Assembly: GCF_003865135.1 (NCBI RefSeq)
Contig: NZ_BHZC01000001.1
Span: 5,270,001-5,334,000 of the forward strand
Source: Streptomyces chrestomyceticus JCM 4735
GTDB taxonomy: Bacteria; Actinomycetota; Actinomycetes; Streptomycetales; Streptomycetaceae
Reading direction: 5' to 3'
Length of the DNA: 64,000 nt
Shown: one piece after another, positions 37,391 to 44,591 of the stretch
Layout: the number at the start of each line of letters is the position of its first letter
Numbering within the stretch: position 1 is the first letter of the stretch
Translations under genes and position numbers: made by a program
The notes under the pieces: model-generated
Told to the model about the DNA's origin: nothing
The model's input: the letters and a program-made list of their open reading frames with translations, nothing else
Databases searched by the model: none

Positions 37391-37765
37391 TCATCCGGCG
37401 GTGCCGTCGGCCAGCGCCGCTCGGACGATGCGGAGGGCCTCGTCGGTGCCGATGCCGGCGCGGGCGATGACGGCGGCGTACTCGGCGGCGGCGCGGCGTG
37501 CCCGTTCGCGTCCCTTCTCGCCGGCCGCGGACACGTACGAGCCGGCCGCTCCCCGGGTCTCGATCAGCCCGGCCTCCTCCAGCTCCCGGTAGGCCCGGCC
37601 GACGGTGTTGGCGGCCAGGCCGAGGTCCGCGGCCAGGCGGCGGATGGCCGGCAGCCGGGTGCCCACGGCCAGTGTGCGGTCCTGGATCTGCCGGGCAAGC
37701 TGGGCGCGGAGCTGCTCGAACGGCGGGACGGGGGAGGCCGGGTCGATGACGATCACGGGTCTCAC
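37391..37765 (-). CDS. YtrA-type GntR regulator
   Basis: The product is 124 aa. The winged-helix domain spans about 8-75 (PPFEQLRAQLARQIQDRTLAVGTRLPAIRRLAADLGLAANTVGRAYRELEEAGLIETRGAAGSYV). A short C-terminal helical part of ~45 residues takes the place of a full sensor domain, as in the YtrA subfamily. The GTG at 37765 overlaps the stop of the upstream membrane-protein gene (GTGA), so both are one operon. YtrA regulators usually control an adjacent transport or membrane gene, which fits. Confidence 0.88.
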   Translation of the reverse strand: MRPVIVIDPASPVPPFEQLRAQLARQIQDRTLAVGTRLPAIRRLAADLGLAANTVGRAYRELEEAGLIETRGAAGSYVSAAGEKGRERARRAAAEYAAVIARAGIGTDEALRIVRAALADGTAG

Positions 37766-38304
37766 CGGACGCTCATGACGTTCCGCGCCACCGTGGAGCT
37801 CCGTGCGGTCCGCGCGGTGATCAGGGCGAGCACGATGACGCTCAGGAGGACGAAGCCAAGCCAGGCGGCGGTCCACCAGCCGAGCCCGGCACCGAACACC
37901 GACACGGTCGGCAGGCACCACACCACACCGGGAGTGGCGACGTCCCGGGCGTCCTCGACCCGCAGGACGACGTCGGCGGTGAGCGAGCCCTCGTCGTCGG
38001 CCACGACCGGGCGCACCAGGACGTGGCGCAACTGGACGACCGTCCCGGCCGCGACCCCGCACAGCCCGATGAGCAGGACGAGTGCCGCGTACCGCGCGGT
38101 GGGGTCCTGCTTGGTCAGGAAGCCGACAGCCGGCGAGGTCGCGCCCGCGAACGTGGCGACCGCGAACAGGACTCGCGGCCCACCGATCACGGTGCGCCGG
38201 CCGAGCCGGACCGGATGGGCCGCCCGTCGCGGCAATGTCGCCGCGGCCCGCCGGTCGGCCTGCCGTACCGGCCGGTCGGTGTCCGGAGTCGTTCCCTTCG
38301 GCAT
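37762..38304 (-). CDS. Small integral membrane protein linked to GntR regulator
   Basis: The product is 180 aa with four predicted hydrophobic segments, paired as about 48-65 and 75-95, then 125-145 and 147-165. The basic N-terminal ~45 residues are probably cytoplasmic. A soluble strand-rich segment between the pairs (LVRPVVADDEGSLTADVVLRVEDARD) is conserved-looking. I do not recognise the family (a DUF1648-like or GntR-linked membrane protein is possible). The ATG at 38304 was chosen over longer frames. Its promoter region carries an inverted repeat that may be the GntR operator. Confidence 0.75.
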   Translation of the reverse strand: MPKGTTPDTDRPVRQADRRAAATLPRRAAHPVRLGRRTVIGGPRVLFAVATFAGATSPAVGFLTKQDPTARYAALVLLIGLCGVAAGTVVQLRHVLVRPVVADDEGSLTADVVLRVEDARDVATPGVVWCLPTVSVFGAGLGWWTAAWLGFVLLSVIVLALITARTARSSTVARNVMSVR

Positions 38305-38313
38305 GACGCCTTT

Positions 38314-38359
38314 TTGTACCAACTCTTGCCCCAACACGGTGCGACAAGGCTTGCTACAA
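38314..38359. promoter_or_regulatory. Inverted repeat, candidate GntR operator
   Basis: TTGTACCAA (38314-38322) and TTGCTACAA (38351-38359) form 9-bp arms with 8 of 9 complementary positions, 28 bp apart. They lie directly upstream of the membrane protein-gntR operon. YtrA-type repressors bind such GT-AC sites at their own promoter. Confidence 0.45.
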
Positions 38360-38419
38360 GTCAATGCCGAACTGGCCTTGCTGGTCCGCTACTTGGCGTC
38401 GCTGTGACCCTCTCGTCCC

Positions 38420-39469
38420 TCACGCCGACCGCCCCAGTCCTTCCGGTCGTACCGGATCGGCGAACGGCAGCCCCTTCGCGTAGCGCTCCAGTTCGTCCAG
38501 AGCCTGATCGGCCATGCGGTGGAGTTCGCCCCCGAGGGAGCCGGCGAGATGCGGGGTGAGCAGGACGTTGGGCAGGTCGTAGAGGGGGGAGTCGGGGGGC
38601 GGCAGCTCGGGGTCCGTGACGTCGAGTACGGCGCTGATGCGGCCGGTGACCAGCTCGGGGAGCAGGGCCGTTTCGTCGACGAGGGTGCCGCGGGCGGTAT
38701 TGATCAGGGTGGCGCCGTCGGGCAGGAGGGCCAGTCGCCGGGCGTCGAGCAGATGGTGGGTGGCGGGCAGTTGGGGAGCGTGGACGGTGACCACGTCGGA
38801 GGCGGCGCACAGGTCGTCGAGGGAGGCGAGGGTGACACCCAGGCGGTCGGCTTCGGCCTCGTCCACGTACGGGTCGTGGAGGAGGACCGTCAGGTCGAAC
38901 GGGCGCAGGAGTTCGATGACGCGGCGGCCGATACGGGAGGCGCCGATGACGCCCACGGTGCGGCGGTGGTTGCCGGCGCCGTCCAGTTCGCGGAGCCAGT
39001 CGTGGGGGGCGCGCAGCGCGCGGTAGCGGTGTGCGGAGTGCAGGACGCGTTTGTTGGCGAAGAGGATCGCGGCGAGCGTGTACTCGGCGACGGGCTGCGC
39101 GTTGGCGGCGGCCGCCGAGGTGACGGTGATGCCACGGCCCCAACAGGCGGCGGTCACATGGGGTTTGACCGATCCGCCGGCGTGGATGACGGCACGCAGG
39201 CTTGGGGCCCGGTCGAGGACGGCGGCGGTCAGCGGGGTCGCTCCCCACGAGGTCAGGAGGACTTCGGCGCCCGCCAGCGCGGTGGCCACGGCCGGGGGCG
39301 GGTCGGCCAAGTCGTGGGCCACCAGGCCGGGATCGGTGCGGGCGAGCGCTGTCAGACGGCTGCGGTGGTGGTCGGCGAGGAGGCGGCCGGCGAGGCCGGG
39401 TTGCATGGCGAGCAGCAGCGTGGGGCGGGAAAGTGCCTGGTCAGAGGAATTGTCAGTGGTGTGGTGCAT
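38420..39469 (-). CDS. D-isomer 2-hydroxyacid dehydrogenase family protein
   Basis: The product is 349 aa. The NAD-binding motif is VGVIGASRIGRRVIELLRPF near residue 170, followed by DPYVDEAEADRLGV. The catalytic triad region shows Arg in INTARGTLVDE, Asp/Glu in VLDVTDPELPP and His in LLTPHLAGSLGGE. The motif reads GASRIG rather than the usual GxGxxG. It is the last gene of the sugar ABC operon (28 bp after a permease), so its substrate is probably a sugar-derived keto or hydroxy acid. The exact substrate is not inferable. Confidence 0.88.
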   Translation of the reverse strand: MHHTTDNSSDQALSRPTLLLAMQPGLAGRLLADHHRSRLTALARTDPGLVAHDLADPPPAVATALAGAEVLLTSWGATPLTAAVLDRAPSLRAVIHAGGSVKPHVTAACWGRGITVTSAAAANAQPVAEYTLAAILFANKRVLHSAHRYRALRAPHDWLRELDGAGNHRRTVGVIGASRIGRRVIELLRPFDLTVLLHDPYVDEAEADRLGVTLASLDDLCAASDVVTVHAPQLPATHHLLDARRLALLPDGATLINTARGTLVDETALLPELVTGRISAVLDVTDPELPPPDSPLYDLPNVLLTPHLAGSLGGELHRMADQALDELERYAKGLPFADPVRPEGLGRSA

Positions 39470-39497
39470 GGTGGAAGCGTGCTCCTGGTTCGGGGCG

Positions 39498-40433
39498 TCA
39501 CTTGACGCTTCCGGCGGCGAGTCCGGCCTTCCAGTGCCGCTGGAGGGTCACGAAGGCGATGATCAGGGGGAGGACGGCGAGGAGGGAGCCGGTGACGACG
39601 AGGGGATAGAAGGACGGCTCGCCGTGCGCGTTGCCGCTCCAGGCGTACAGGCCGAGGCTCACGGGGAAGAGCCGCTGGTCGGAGAGCATCACGAGGGGGA
39701 GGAAGAAGTTGTTCCAGATCGCGGTGAACTGGAAGAGGAAGACGGTCACCAGGCCCGGCGCGACCATACGCAGGCCGATGGACCAGAAGACGCGCAGCTC
39801 GCCCGCGCCGTCGATACGGGCCGCTTCGAGGGCCTCGTCCGGGACGTAGCCCGCGCTGAAGACCCGCGCCAGATATACGCCGAGCGGGTTGACGAGTACG
39901 GGCACCAGCACCGACCAGTAGGTGTTGACCACGCCGGTGCGGCTGGCCAGCAAGTAGAGGGGGAGGGCCAGCGCCGTGGTGGGGACCAGCACGCCGAGCA
40001 GGACGAGGCCGAACAGCTTCTCCTTGCCCGGGAACCGGTACTTGTCGAAGGCGTAACCGGCGGCCACGGAGATCAGGGCGCAGAGCGCGGCGCCGACGCC
40101 CGCGTAGAGCAGGCTGTTGGCGTACCACCGGAAGTAGACGCCGTCGCCCTCCGAGGCGAGGCGGGAGAGGTTGCCGGCCAGGTCGAAGCCCTCGAAGGAC
40201 AGGGCGTTCCCGGCCAGCAGGCCGCCCGCGTCCTTGGTGGCGGCGGTGACCAGCCAGACGAGGGGGAAGAGCGTGTAGAGGACGGCGAGGGCGAGGGCCG
40301 CGTTGACGGCGGCGGGGGAGAGCCAGCGGCCGCGCGGGCGGCGGTCGGCGGCGCGTACGGACGGGGCGCGGGAGGGGCGTACGGGCGCGGGGGCCGCCGG
40401 GCCGGCGACGGTGGTGCGGGGTGACAGCGTCAT
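39498..40433 (-). CDS. Carbohydrate ABC transporter permease (MalG-type)
   Basis: The product is 311 aa with six transmembrane helices. The EAA loop is EALEAARIDGAGELRVFWSIGLRMVAPGLV near residues 205-235, the contact site for the ATPase. A basic Pro/Arg-rich N-terminus (~36 residues) precedes the first helix. Its ATG overlaps the upstream permease stop (TGATG). No ATP-binding subunit is encoded here, so it probably uses a shared MsiK-type ATPase, as CUT1 systems in Streptomyces do. Confidence 0.93.
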   Translation of the reverse strand: MTLSPRTTVAGPAAPAPVRPSRAPSVRAADRRPRGRWLSPAAVNAALALAVLYTLFPLVWLVTAATKDAGGLLAGNALSFEGFDLAGNLSRLASEGDGVYFRWYANSLLYAGVGAALCALISVAAGYAFDKYRFPGKEKLFGLVLLGVLVPTTALALPLYLLASRTGVVNTYWSVLVPVLVNPLGVYLARVFSAGYVPDEALEAARIDGAGELRVFWSIGLRMVAPGLVTVFLFQFTAIWNNFFLPLVMLSDQRLFPVSLGLYAWSGNAHGEPSFYPLVVTGSLLAVLPLIIAFVTLQRHWKAGLAAGSVK

Positions 40434-41428
40434 CAGGGCCTGCCCTTCGGGTGGGCGAGCGGGGGACGGGACGCGTTCGGCAGGCGGCGGCCGGGCCGGG
40501 AGGAGCGGCCGGCTAGGGAGGAGCGGCCGGTTCGGGAGGGGCGGCCGGTTCGGACGAGGCGGCCGGAGAGGCGGGTGACGGCGAAGGACAGCAGCGCGGC
40601 GGCGAGGGCGAGCAGGACGGACGAGGCGGCCGCGAGGCCGTAGTCGTTGCGGGCGAAGGCGGCGGTGTAGGCGTACATGTTCGGCGTCCAGGAGGAGGTG
40701 ACGGCGGAGCCGGCGCCCTGGTTGAGGATCAGCGGCTCGGTGAAGAGCTGGAGCGAGCCGATCACGGTGAAGAGGGCCACCATGACGAGGGAGGAGCGGA
40801 TGAGGGGGATCTTGACGCCGGTCGCGATACGCCAGGCGCCCGCGCCGTCCACCGTCGCGGCCTCGATCACCGAGCGGTCGACGGCCTGGAGGGCGGCGTA
40901 GAAGATGACCATGTTGTAGCCGAGCCACTCCCACAGGGCGATGTTGACGACCGAGGGCAGCGCTCCGGAGGGGGACAGGAAGTCGAAGCCGAGGCCGCCG
41001 GACTCCATCGCGGCCACGACCGGGCTGAGCTTGGGCGTGTAGAGGTAGACCCAGATCAGGGCGGCGATGATGCCGGGCACGGCGTGCGGCAGGAACAGGG
41101 CGAGCTGGAAGAAGCGGCGGGCGCGGGCGAGGGCGGAGTCCAGCAGCAGGGCGAGCGTCAGCGCGCCGGCCAGCAGGAGGGGGAGGTAGAGGGCGCAGTA
41201 GCCGAGGAGGACGAGGAAGCCGTCGCGGAAGGCGTGGTCGCCGAGGGCCGCAGCGTAGTTGCCGAGCCCGCTGAAGACCGTGTGCGTACCGCCGAAGCCG
41301 AGGCCGGACTGCTGCTCGGTGAAGAGGCTGAGCCAGACCGCGTACCCGACCGGGACGACCATGACCACGGTGAACAGGGCGAAGAAGGGGGTGAGCAGGA
41401 CGGTGACGGCCCGCGCCTTGGCGTTCAC
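40433..41428 (-). CDS. Sugar ABC transporter permease (MalF-type)
   Basis: The product is 331 aa with six transmembrane helices. TPFFALFTVVMVVPVGYAVWLSLF opens it, and EAATVDGAGAWRIATGVKIPLIRSS is the EAA loop. The last ~40 residues are a Gly/Arg/Ser/Pro-rich basic tail (RTGRPSRTGRSSLAGRSSRPGRR). That tail comes from a short DNA repeat of about 27 bp near 40505-40555 and is not conserved in permeases. The GTG at 41428 overlaps the solute-binding-protein stop (GTGA). Confidence 0.92.
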   Translation of the reverse strand: MNAKARAVTVLLTPFFALFTVVMVVPVGYAVWLSLFTEQQSGLGFGGTHTVFSGLGNYAAALGDHAFRDGFLVLLGYCALYLPLLLAGALTLALLLDSALARARRFFQLALFLPHAVPGIIAALIWVYLYTPKLSPVVAAMESGGLGFDFLSPSGALPSVVNIALWEWLGYNMVIFYAALQAVDRSVIEAATVDGAGAWRIATGVKIPLIRSSLVMVALFTVIGSLQLFTEPLILNQGAGSAVTSSWTPNMYAYTAAFARNDYGLAAASSVLLALAAALLSFAVTRLSGRLVRTGRPSRTGRSSLAGRSSRPGRRLPNASRPPLAHPKGRP

Positions 41429-42750
41429 CGGCCCATGACCTTCAGGCCGCGCTTCCTCAGTTCGCGTACCGTCGCGTCGCTTCCGGCGCGTACGGCGGCG
41501 GCGAGCGAGCCCGTGCCGCCGCCCCCCGCGCCCGCGGCCTTGCCGAACTCGTCCTTGAGCGTGGTGTTGGTGGTGCTGGTGGCCGGGCCCCAGCCCCACC
41601 TCGCGTCGACCGAGGCGGCCGCGGCGTCGAAGAGGGCGTAGACGTCCTGGCCGCCGTAGTAGCGGGTGTCGAACGCGCGCCGGGCGACCGGGCGCAGCGC
41701 CGTCGCGGCCGGGTAGGCGCTGGACTCGCCGGAGGCGACCCGGGCCTTGACCGCCTCGGCGGAGGTGGACATCCAGGTCGCGAACCGTACCGCGGCCTCG
41801 GTGTGGCGGCTGCTCTTGGTCACGGCGGTCGTGGACCCGCCGAGCATGCCGCTCGCGGGCCTGCCGTCCCAGCTCGGCACGGGTGCCGCGGCCCACTTGC
41901 CGCTCTGGTCGGGCAGGGTGCCCTTGAGGACGCCCGCGCCCCAGGAGGCGCCCAGGTAGCCGACGGTGCCGCCGCCCTTGAGGGAGTTGGTCCATCCGGG
42001 GCTGAAGGAGACATGGGTGTGGACGAGGTCGTCCTTGAGGAGGCCCTGCCAGTAGTCGGTGACCTTCCTGGTCGCCGGGTCGGTGGTGGTCAGCTTCCAG
42101 GAGTCGCCCTCAGTGGCGAACCAGTGGGCGCCGGCCTGCCAGGCCATCGCCTCGAAGGTGGTCGGGTCGTCGGGGAAGAAGGTGCCGATGCGCGCCTTCG
42201 GGTCGGCCTTCTTCACGGCGGCGGCAGCGGCGCGGAAGGCGTCCCAGGTCCGGGGCACCTCGATCTTGTGCCGGGTGAAGAAGTCCTTGCGGTAGTAGTA
42301 GACCTGCGGCGCGGCGTCGAAGGGGACGGCCCAGTTGCGGCCGCCGAGGGTGGTGAGCTGGACGGCCTGCGGCAGCAGCTTCCGCTTCAGCCCGGGCGTC
42401 ACGTACGGGGTGATGTCCCGGACGGCGCCCTGGCTGACGAACTCGGGGAGGGTCGGGTACTCGACGCTGACCAGGTCGGGCGCGTTGCCCGCCTTGACCG
42501 CGTTGGAAATCTTGGCGTAGCCGCCCGCAGTGCCCGAGGGGATCTCCTCGAACCGTACCTTCGTGTCGCGGTGGGTGGCGTTGAACGCGTCCACGGCCTG
42601 TTTCGTGCCCTTGGTCCAGCCCCAGTACGTGAGGGTCACGAGGCCCTCGCTCCCGGCGGCGCCGCTGCCGCCGCCGCAGGCCGTCAGCAGGGTCAGGGCG
42701 GTGAGGCCGCCGGCTAGCGCGAGCGTCGTTCTGCTCCAACTGAGGCTCAT
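41425..42750 (-). CDS. Extracellular sugar-binding lipoprotein of ABC transporter
   Basis: The product is 441 aa. The signal peptide ends in the lipobox LLTAC (Cys near 26). The mature protein is a family 1 solute-binding protein with LTYWGWTKGTKQAVDAFNATH, YPTLPEFVSQGAVRDITPY and PFDAAPQVYYYRKDFF. The ATG at 42750 follows AGGAG with 7-nt spacing. It is the first gene of the operon SBP-permease-permease-dehydrogenase. Its promoter (42810-42838) and GATCGAA-bearing upstream DNA are probably controlled by the adjacent regulator. Confidence 0.94.
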   Translation of the reverse strand: MSLSWSRTTLALAGGLTALTLLTACGGGSGAAGSEGLVTLTYWGWTKGTKQAVDAFNATHRDTKVRFEEIPSGTAGGYAKISNAVKAGNAPDLVSVEYPTLPEFVSQGAVRDITPYVTPGLKRKLLPQAVQLTTLGGRNWAVPFDAAPQVYYYRKDFFTRHKIEVPRTWDAFRAAAAAVKKADPKARIGTFFPDDPTTFEAMAWQAGAHWFATEGDSWKLTTTDPATRKVTDYWQGLLKDDLVHTHVSFSPGWTNSLKGGGTVGYLGASWGAGVLKGTLPDQSGKWAAAPVPSWDGRPASGMLGGSTTAVTKSSRHTEAAVRFATWMSTSAEAVKARVASGESSAYPAATALRPVARRAFDTRYYGGQDVYALFDAAAASVDARWGWGPATSTTNTTLKDEFGKAAGAGGGGTGSLAAAVRAGSDATVRELRKRGLKVMGR

Positions 42751-42809
42751 GGCGCGGCTCCTGAGCATGGGGGAGGGGCGCGGCGCGAAGGTGATGGCCG
42801 CGATCCGCG

Positions 42810-42838
42810 ATCCTTGGGCCGGCCTTGAGCGAAGTCAA
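42810..42838 (-). promoter_or_regulatory. Promoter of sugar ABC operon with GATCGAA motif upstream
   Basis: On the minus strand TTGACT (42838-42833) and AAGGAT (42815-42810) are spaced by 17 bp. The AT-rich segment just upstream (42845-42865) carries TGATTGATCGAAAA. The GATCGAA core also occurs at the divergent DUF2264 promoter, so it may be part of the operator of the local regulator. Confidence 0.5.
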
Positions 42839-42936
42839 GAGCGAAAGATTGATTGATCGAAAAAAGAACAGGATGGGGGAGGCGGGTGCGGCGTCCGGGG
42901 GCAGGGCAGGGACGGGAGGCCGGGGGCAGGGGGTGG

Positions 42937-44391
42937 TCAGGCGGAGTCGGTGCCGGGGCCGCGCCCCGGGTCGGCCGAGATCCCGGGGCCTCCCATGGGG
43001 CCGCCCTCGGGGGCGGCGGAGGTGGGACCCGCGGAGGCGGGTCCGGGGGCGGAACTGCCAGGACCCGAACCGCCACGGTGCGAACCTCCAAGGCCCGAAC
43101 CGCCGACGTCCAAAACTCCAGGACCCGAACCGTCGGCGTCCGAGATGCCAGGGCCCGAACCGCCGTCGCCCGAACCGCCAGGACCCGAACCGCCAGCGCC
43201 TCGCCCGCCGCCGCCCGAGCCGCCAGCGCCCGAACCTGAACCACCGGCGCCCGACCCGCCGGCCCCCACCCCACCAGCCCCCACCCACACCCCGCCCCCC
43301 GCCCCGCAAGAAGCCCGCACCCGCAGCGTCGGCAGCAGCGTGACGTGGCGGCGCGGCGACGGCGCGCCGACGGGATCGGCCGGCTCGCGCAGCCGGTGCA
43401 CCAGGAGCCCCGCCGCCTGCCGCCCCACCTCCCGCTTGGGCGGCGCCACGGCCGTGAGCGGCGTGTCCGCCAGCGCCGCCACCTCGTCGTCGTACGCGAC
43501 CAGCGCCAGGTCGCGCGGCACCCGTACGCCCAGTTCGGCGAGCCGCTGCACCATCTGGATCGCGTCCACGTCGTTGTGCACCAGCGCCGCCGTCGCCTCC
43601 CCCGAGGCCACCGCCGCCCGCAGCTCCCGTACGGCCCGCTCGAAGCCCGCCGGGTCCAGGTCGGCGGGCACCGACCCGATCACCGGCCGCGGCCGTGGCA
43701 CGCCGAGGGCCCGCAGCGCCGCGTCGTACCCTTCGCGCACGGCGAGGGCCGTCGGGCTGTCGGCGCGGGCCACCAGCAGGGGCGCCGCGTGCCCCTGCGC
43801 GATCAGGTGGCGCAGCGCGAGCAGCACCCCGTGGCCGTGGTCCGAGCACACCTGGTCCAGCCCGGCCAGCGGGCTGTCCGGCGGCACGCTGCGTTCCAAC
43901 AGCACGACGGGGGCGGGCAGTTCGGCGACCCAGCCGCCGTACTCGGCCGGGTCGTCCGGTCCGCGCCAGCCCGGCGCGACGAGCAGCCCTTCGGCCCCGG
44001 CGGACAGCAGTCCCTCGGCGCGTGCCGGGTCCTCCTCGGGCCGGTAGTCGGATATCCGCAGGACGAGCCGGGCCCCGGCGCGCGCCGCGGCCTCGTGGGC
44101 GCCGCGGATCACGTCGGCGAAGTAGTACGTGGCCGAGGGCGCCAGTAGACCCAGCACCGGCCCCTCGGCGGCGGGCGCGCGGCCGCCGGCGGCCCGGTCG
44201 CGCTGCCGGGGCCAGGACACCGCGCCGTGCACCCGGTCGAGCAGGCCCTTGCCGGTCAGCGCCTCGACGTCGCGCCGTACGGTGACGGGCGAGACGCCGA
44301 GCTGGTCGGCCAGTTCGGTGACGCGGGCCGAGCCGCGCTGCCGTACCAAGGACAGCAGACGGTCATGACGTTGCACAGCACGCTCGCGCAC
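42937..44391 (-). CDS. DeoR-HTH / LacI-sensor hybrid regulator with repetitive C-terminal tail
   Basis: The product is 484 aa. Residues 1-55 are a DeoR-type helix-turn-helix (RHDRLLSLVRQRGSARVTELADQLGVSPVTVRRDVEAL). Residues ~78-360 are a LacI/PBP1-like sugar-sensing domain (VLGLLAPSATYYFADVIRGAHEAAARAG, LVAYDDEVAALADTPLTAV). The natural end would be near TLLPTLRVRASCG. About 115 further residues form a Gly/Ser/Pro tail with GGSGP-like units, which has no counterpart in the family. It may be a genuine repeat expansion or result from loss of the original stop. It probably represses the flanking sugar genes. Confidence 0.88.
   Translation of the reverse strand: MRERAVQRHDRLLSLVRQRGSARVTELADQLGVSPVTVRRDVEALTGKGLLDRVHGAVSWPRQRDRAAGGRAPAAEGPVLGLLAPSATYYFADVIRGAHEAAARAGARLVLRISDYRPEEDPARAEGLLSAGAEGLLVAPGWRGPDDPAEYGGWVAELPAPVVLLERSVPPDSPLAGLDQVCSDHGHGVLLALRHLIAQGHAAPLLVARADSPTALAVREGYDAALRALGVPRPRPVIGSVPADLDPAGFERAVRELRAAVASGEATAALVHNDVDAIQMVQRLAELGVRVPRDLALVAYDDEVAALADTPLTAVAPPKREVGRQAAGLLVHRLREPADPVGAPSPRRHVTLLPTLRVRASCGAGGGVWVGAGGVGAGGSGAGGSGSGAGGSGGGGRGAGGSGPGGSGDGGSGPGISDADGSGPGVLDVGGSGLGGSHRGGSGPGSSAPGPASAGPTSAAPEGGPMGGPGISADPGRGPGTDSA
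43058..43262. repeat. 15-bp minisatellite in regulator 3' end
   Basis: About a dozen near-copies of a 15-bp unit (GGCGGTTCGGGTCCT on the minus strand) encode GGSGP-like pentapeptides. Copies differ at a few bases, so the array has been diverging. The flanking tail to 42940 and up to 43310 is of similar composition. Confidence 0.75.
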
Positions 44392-44490
44392 GGCGGCAGC
44401 CCCCTCGCGGTGTGGTGGACGGGGGCGGGCCGGGACCGCGGCCGGTCCCGGGCCGGCCTCCAGGAGTGAGGACGCACCCTAGTCCAGCGT

Positions 44491-44559
44491 GATCGAACGG
44501 CCCAGTAAACGGTCAACCGATCGGGTGGTCTTGACGTTCGATCGTGGCGAGTTGAGGAT
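44491..44559 (+). promoter_or_regulatory. Promoter and inverted-repeat operator upstream of DUF2264 gene
   Basis: GATCGAACG (44491-44499) and CGTTCGATC (44535-44543) are perfect inverted 9-bp arms. A promoter TTGACG (44531-44536), 17-bp spacer, GAGGAT (44554-44559) overlaps the second arm. The start codon follows at 44592. This sits in the gap between the divergent regulator and the DUF2264 gene and is the likely regulator operator. Confidence 0.5.
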
Positions 44560-44591
44560 TTCTGGGGTCGACGACCGTAAGGGAAGCGCCC

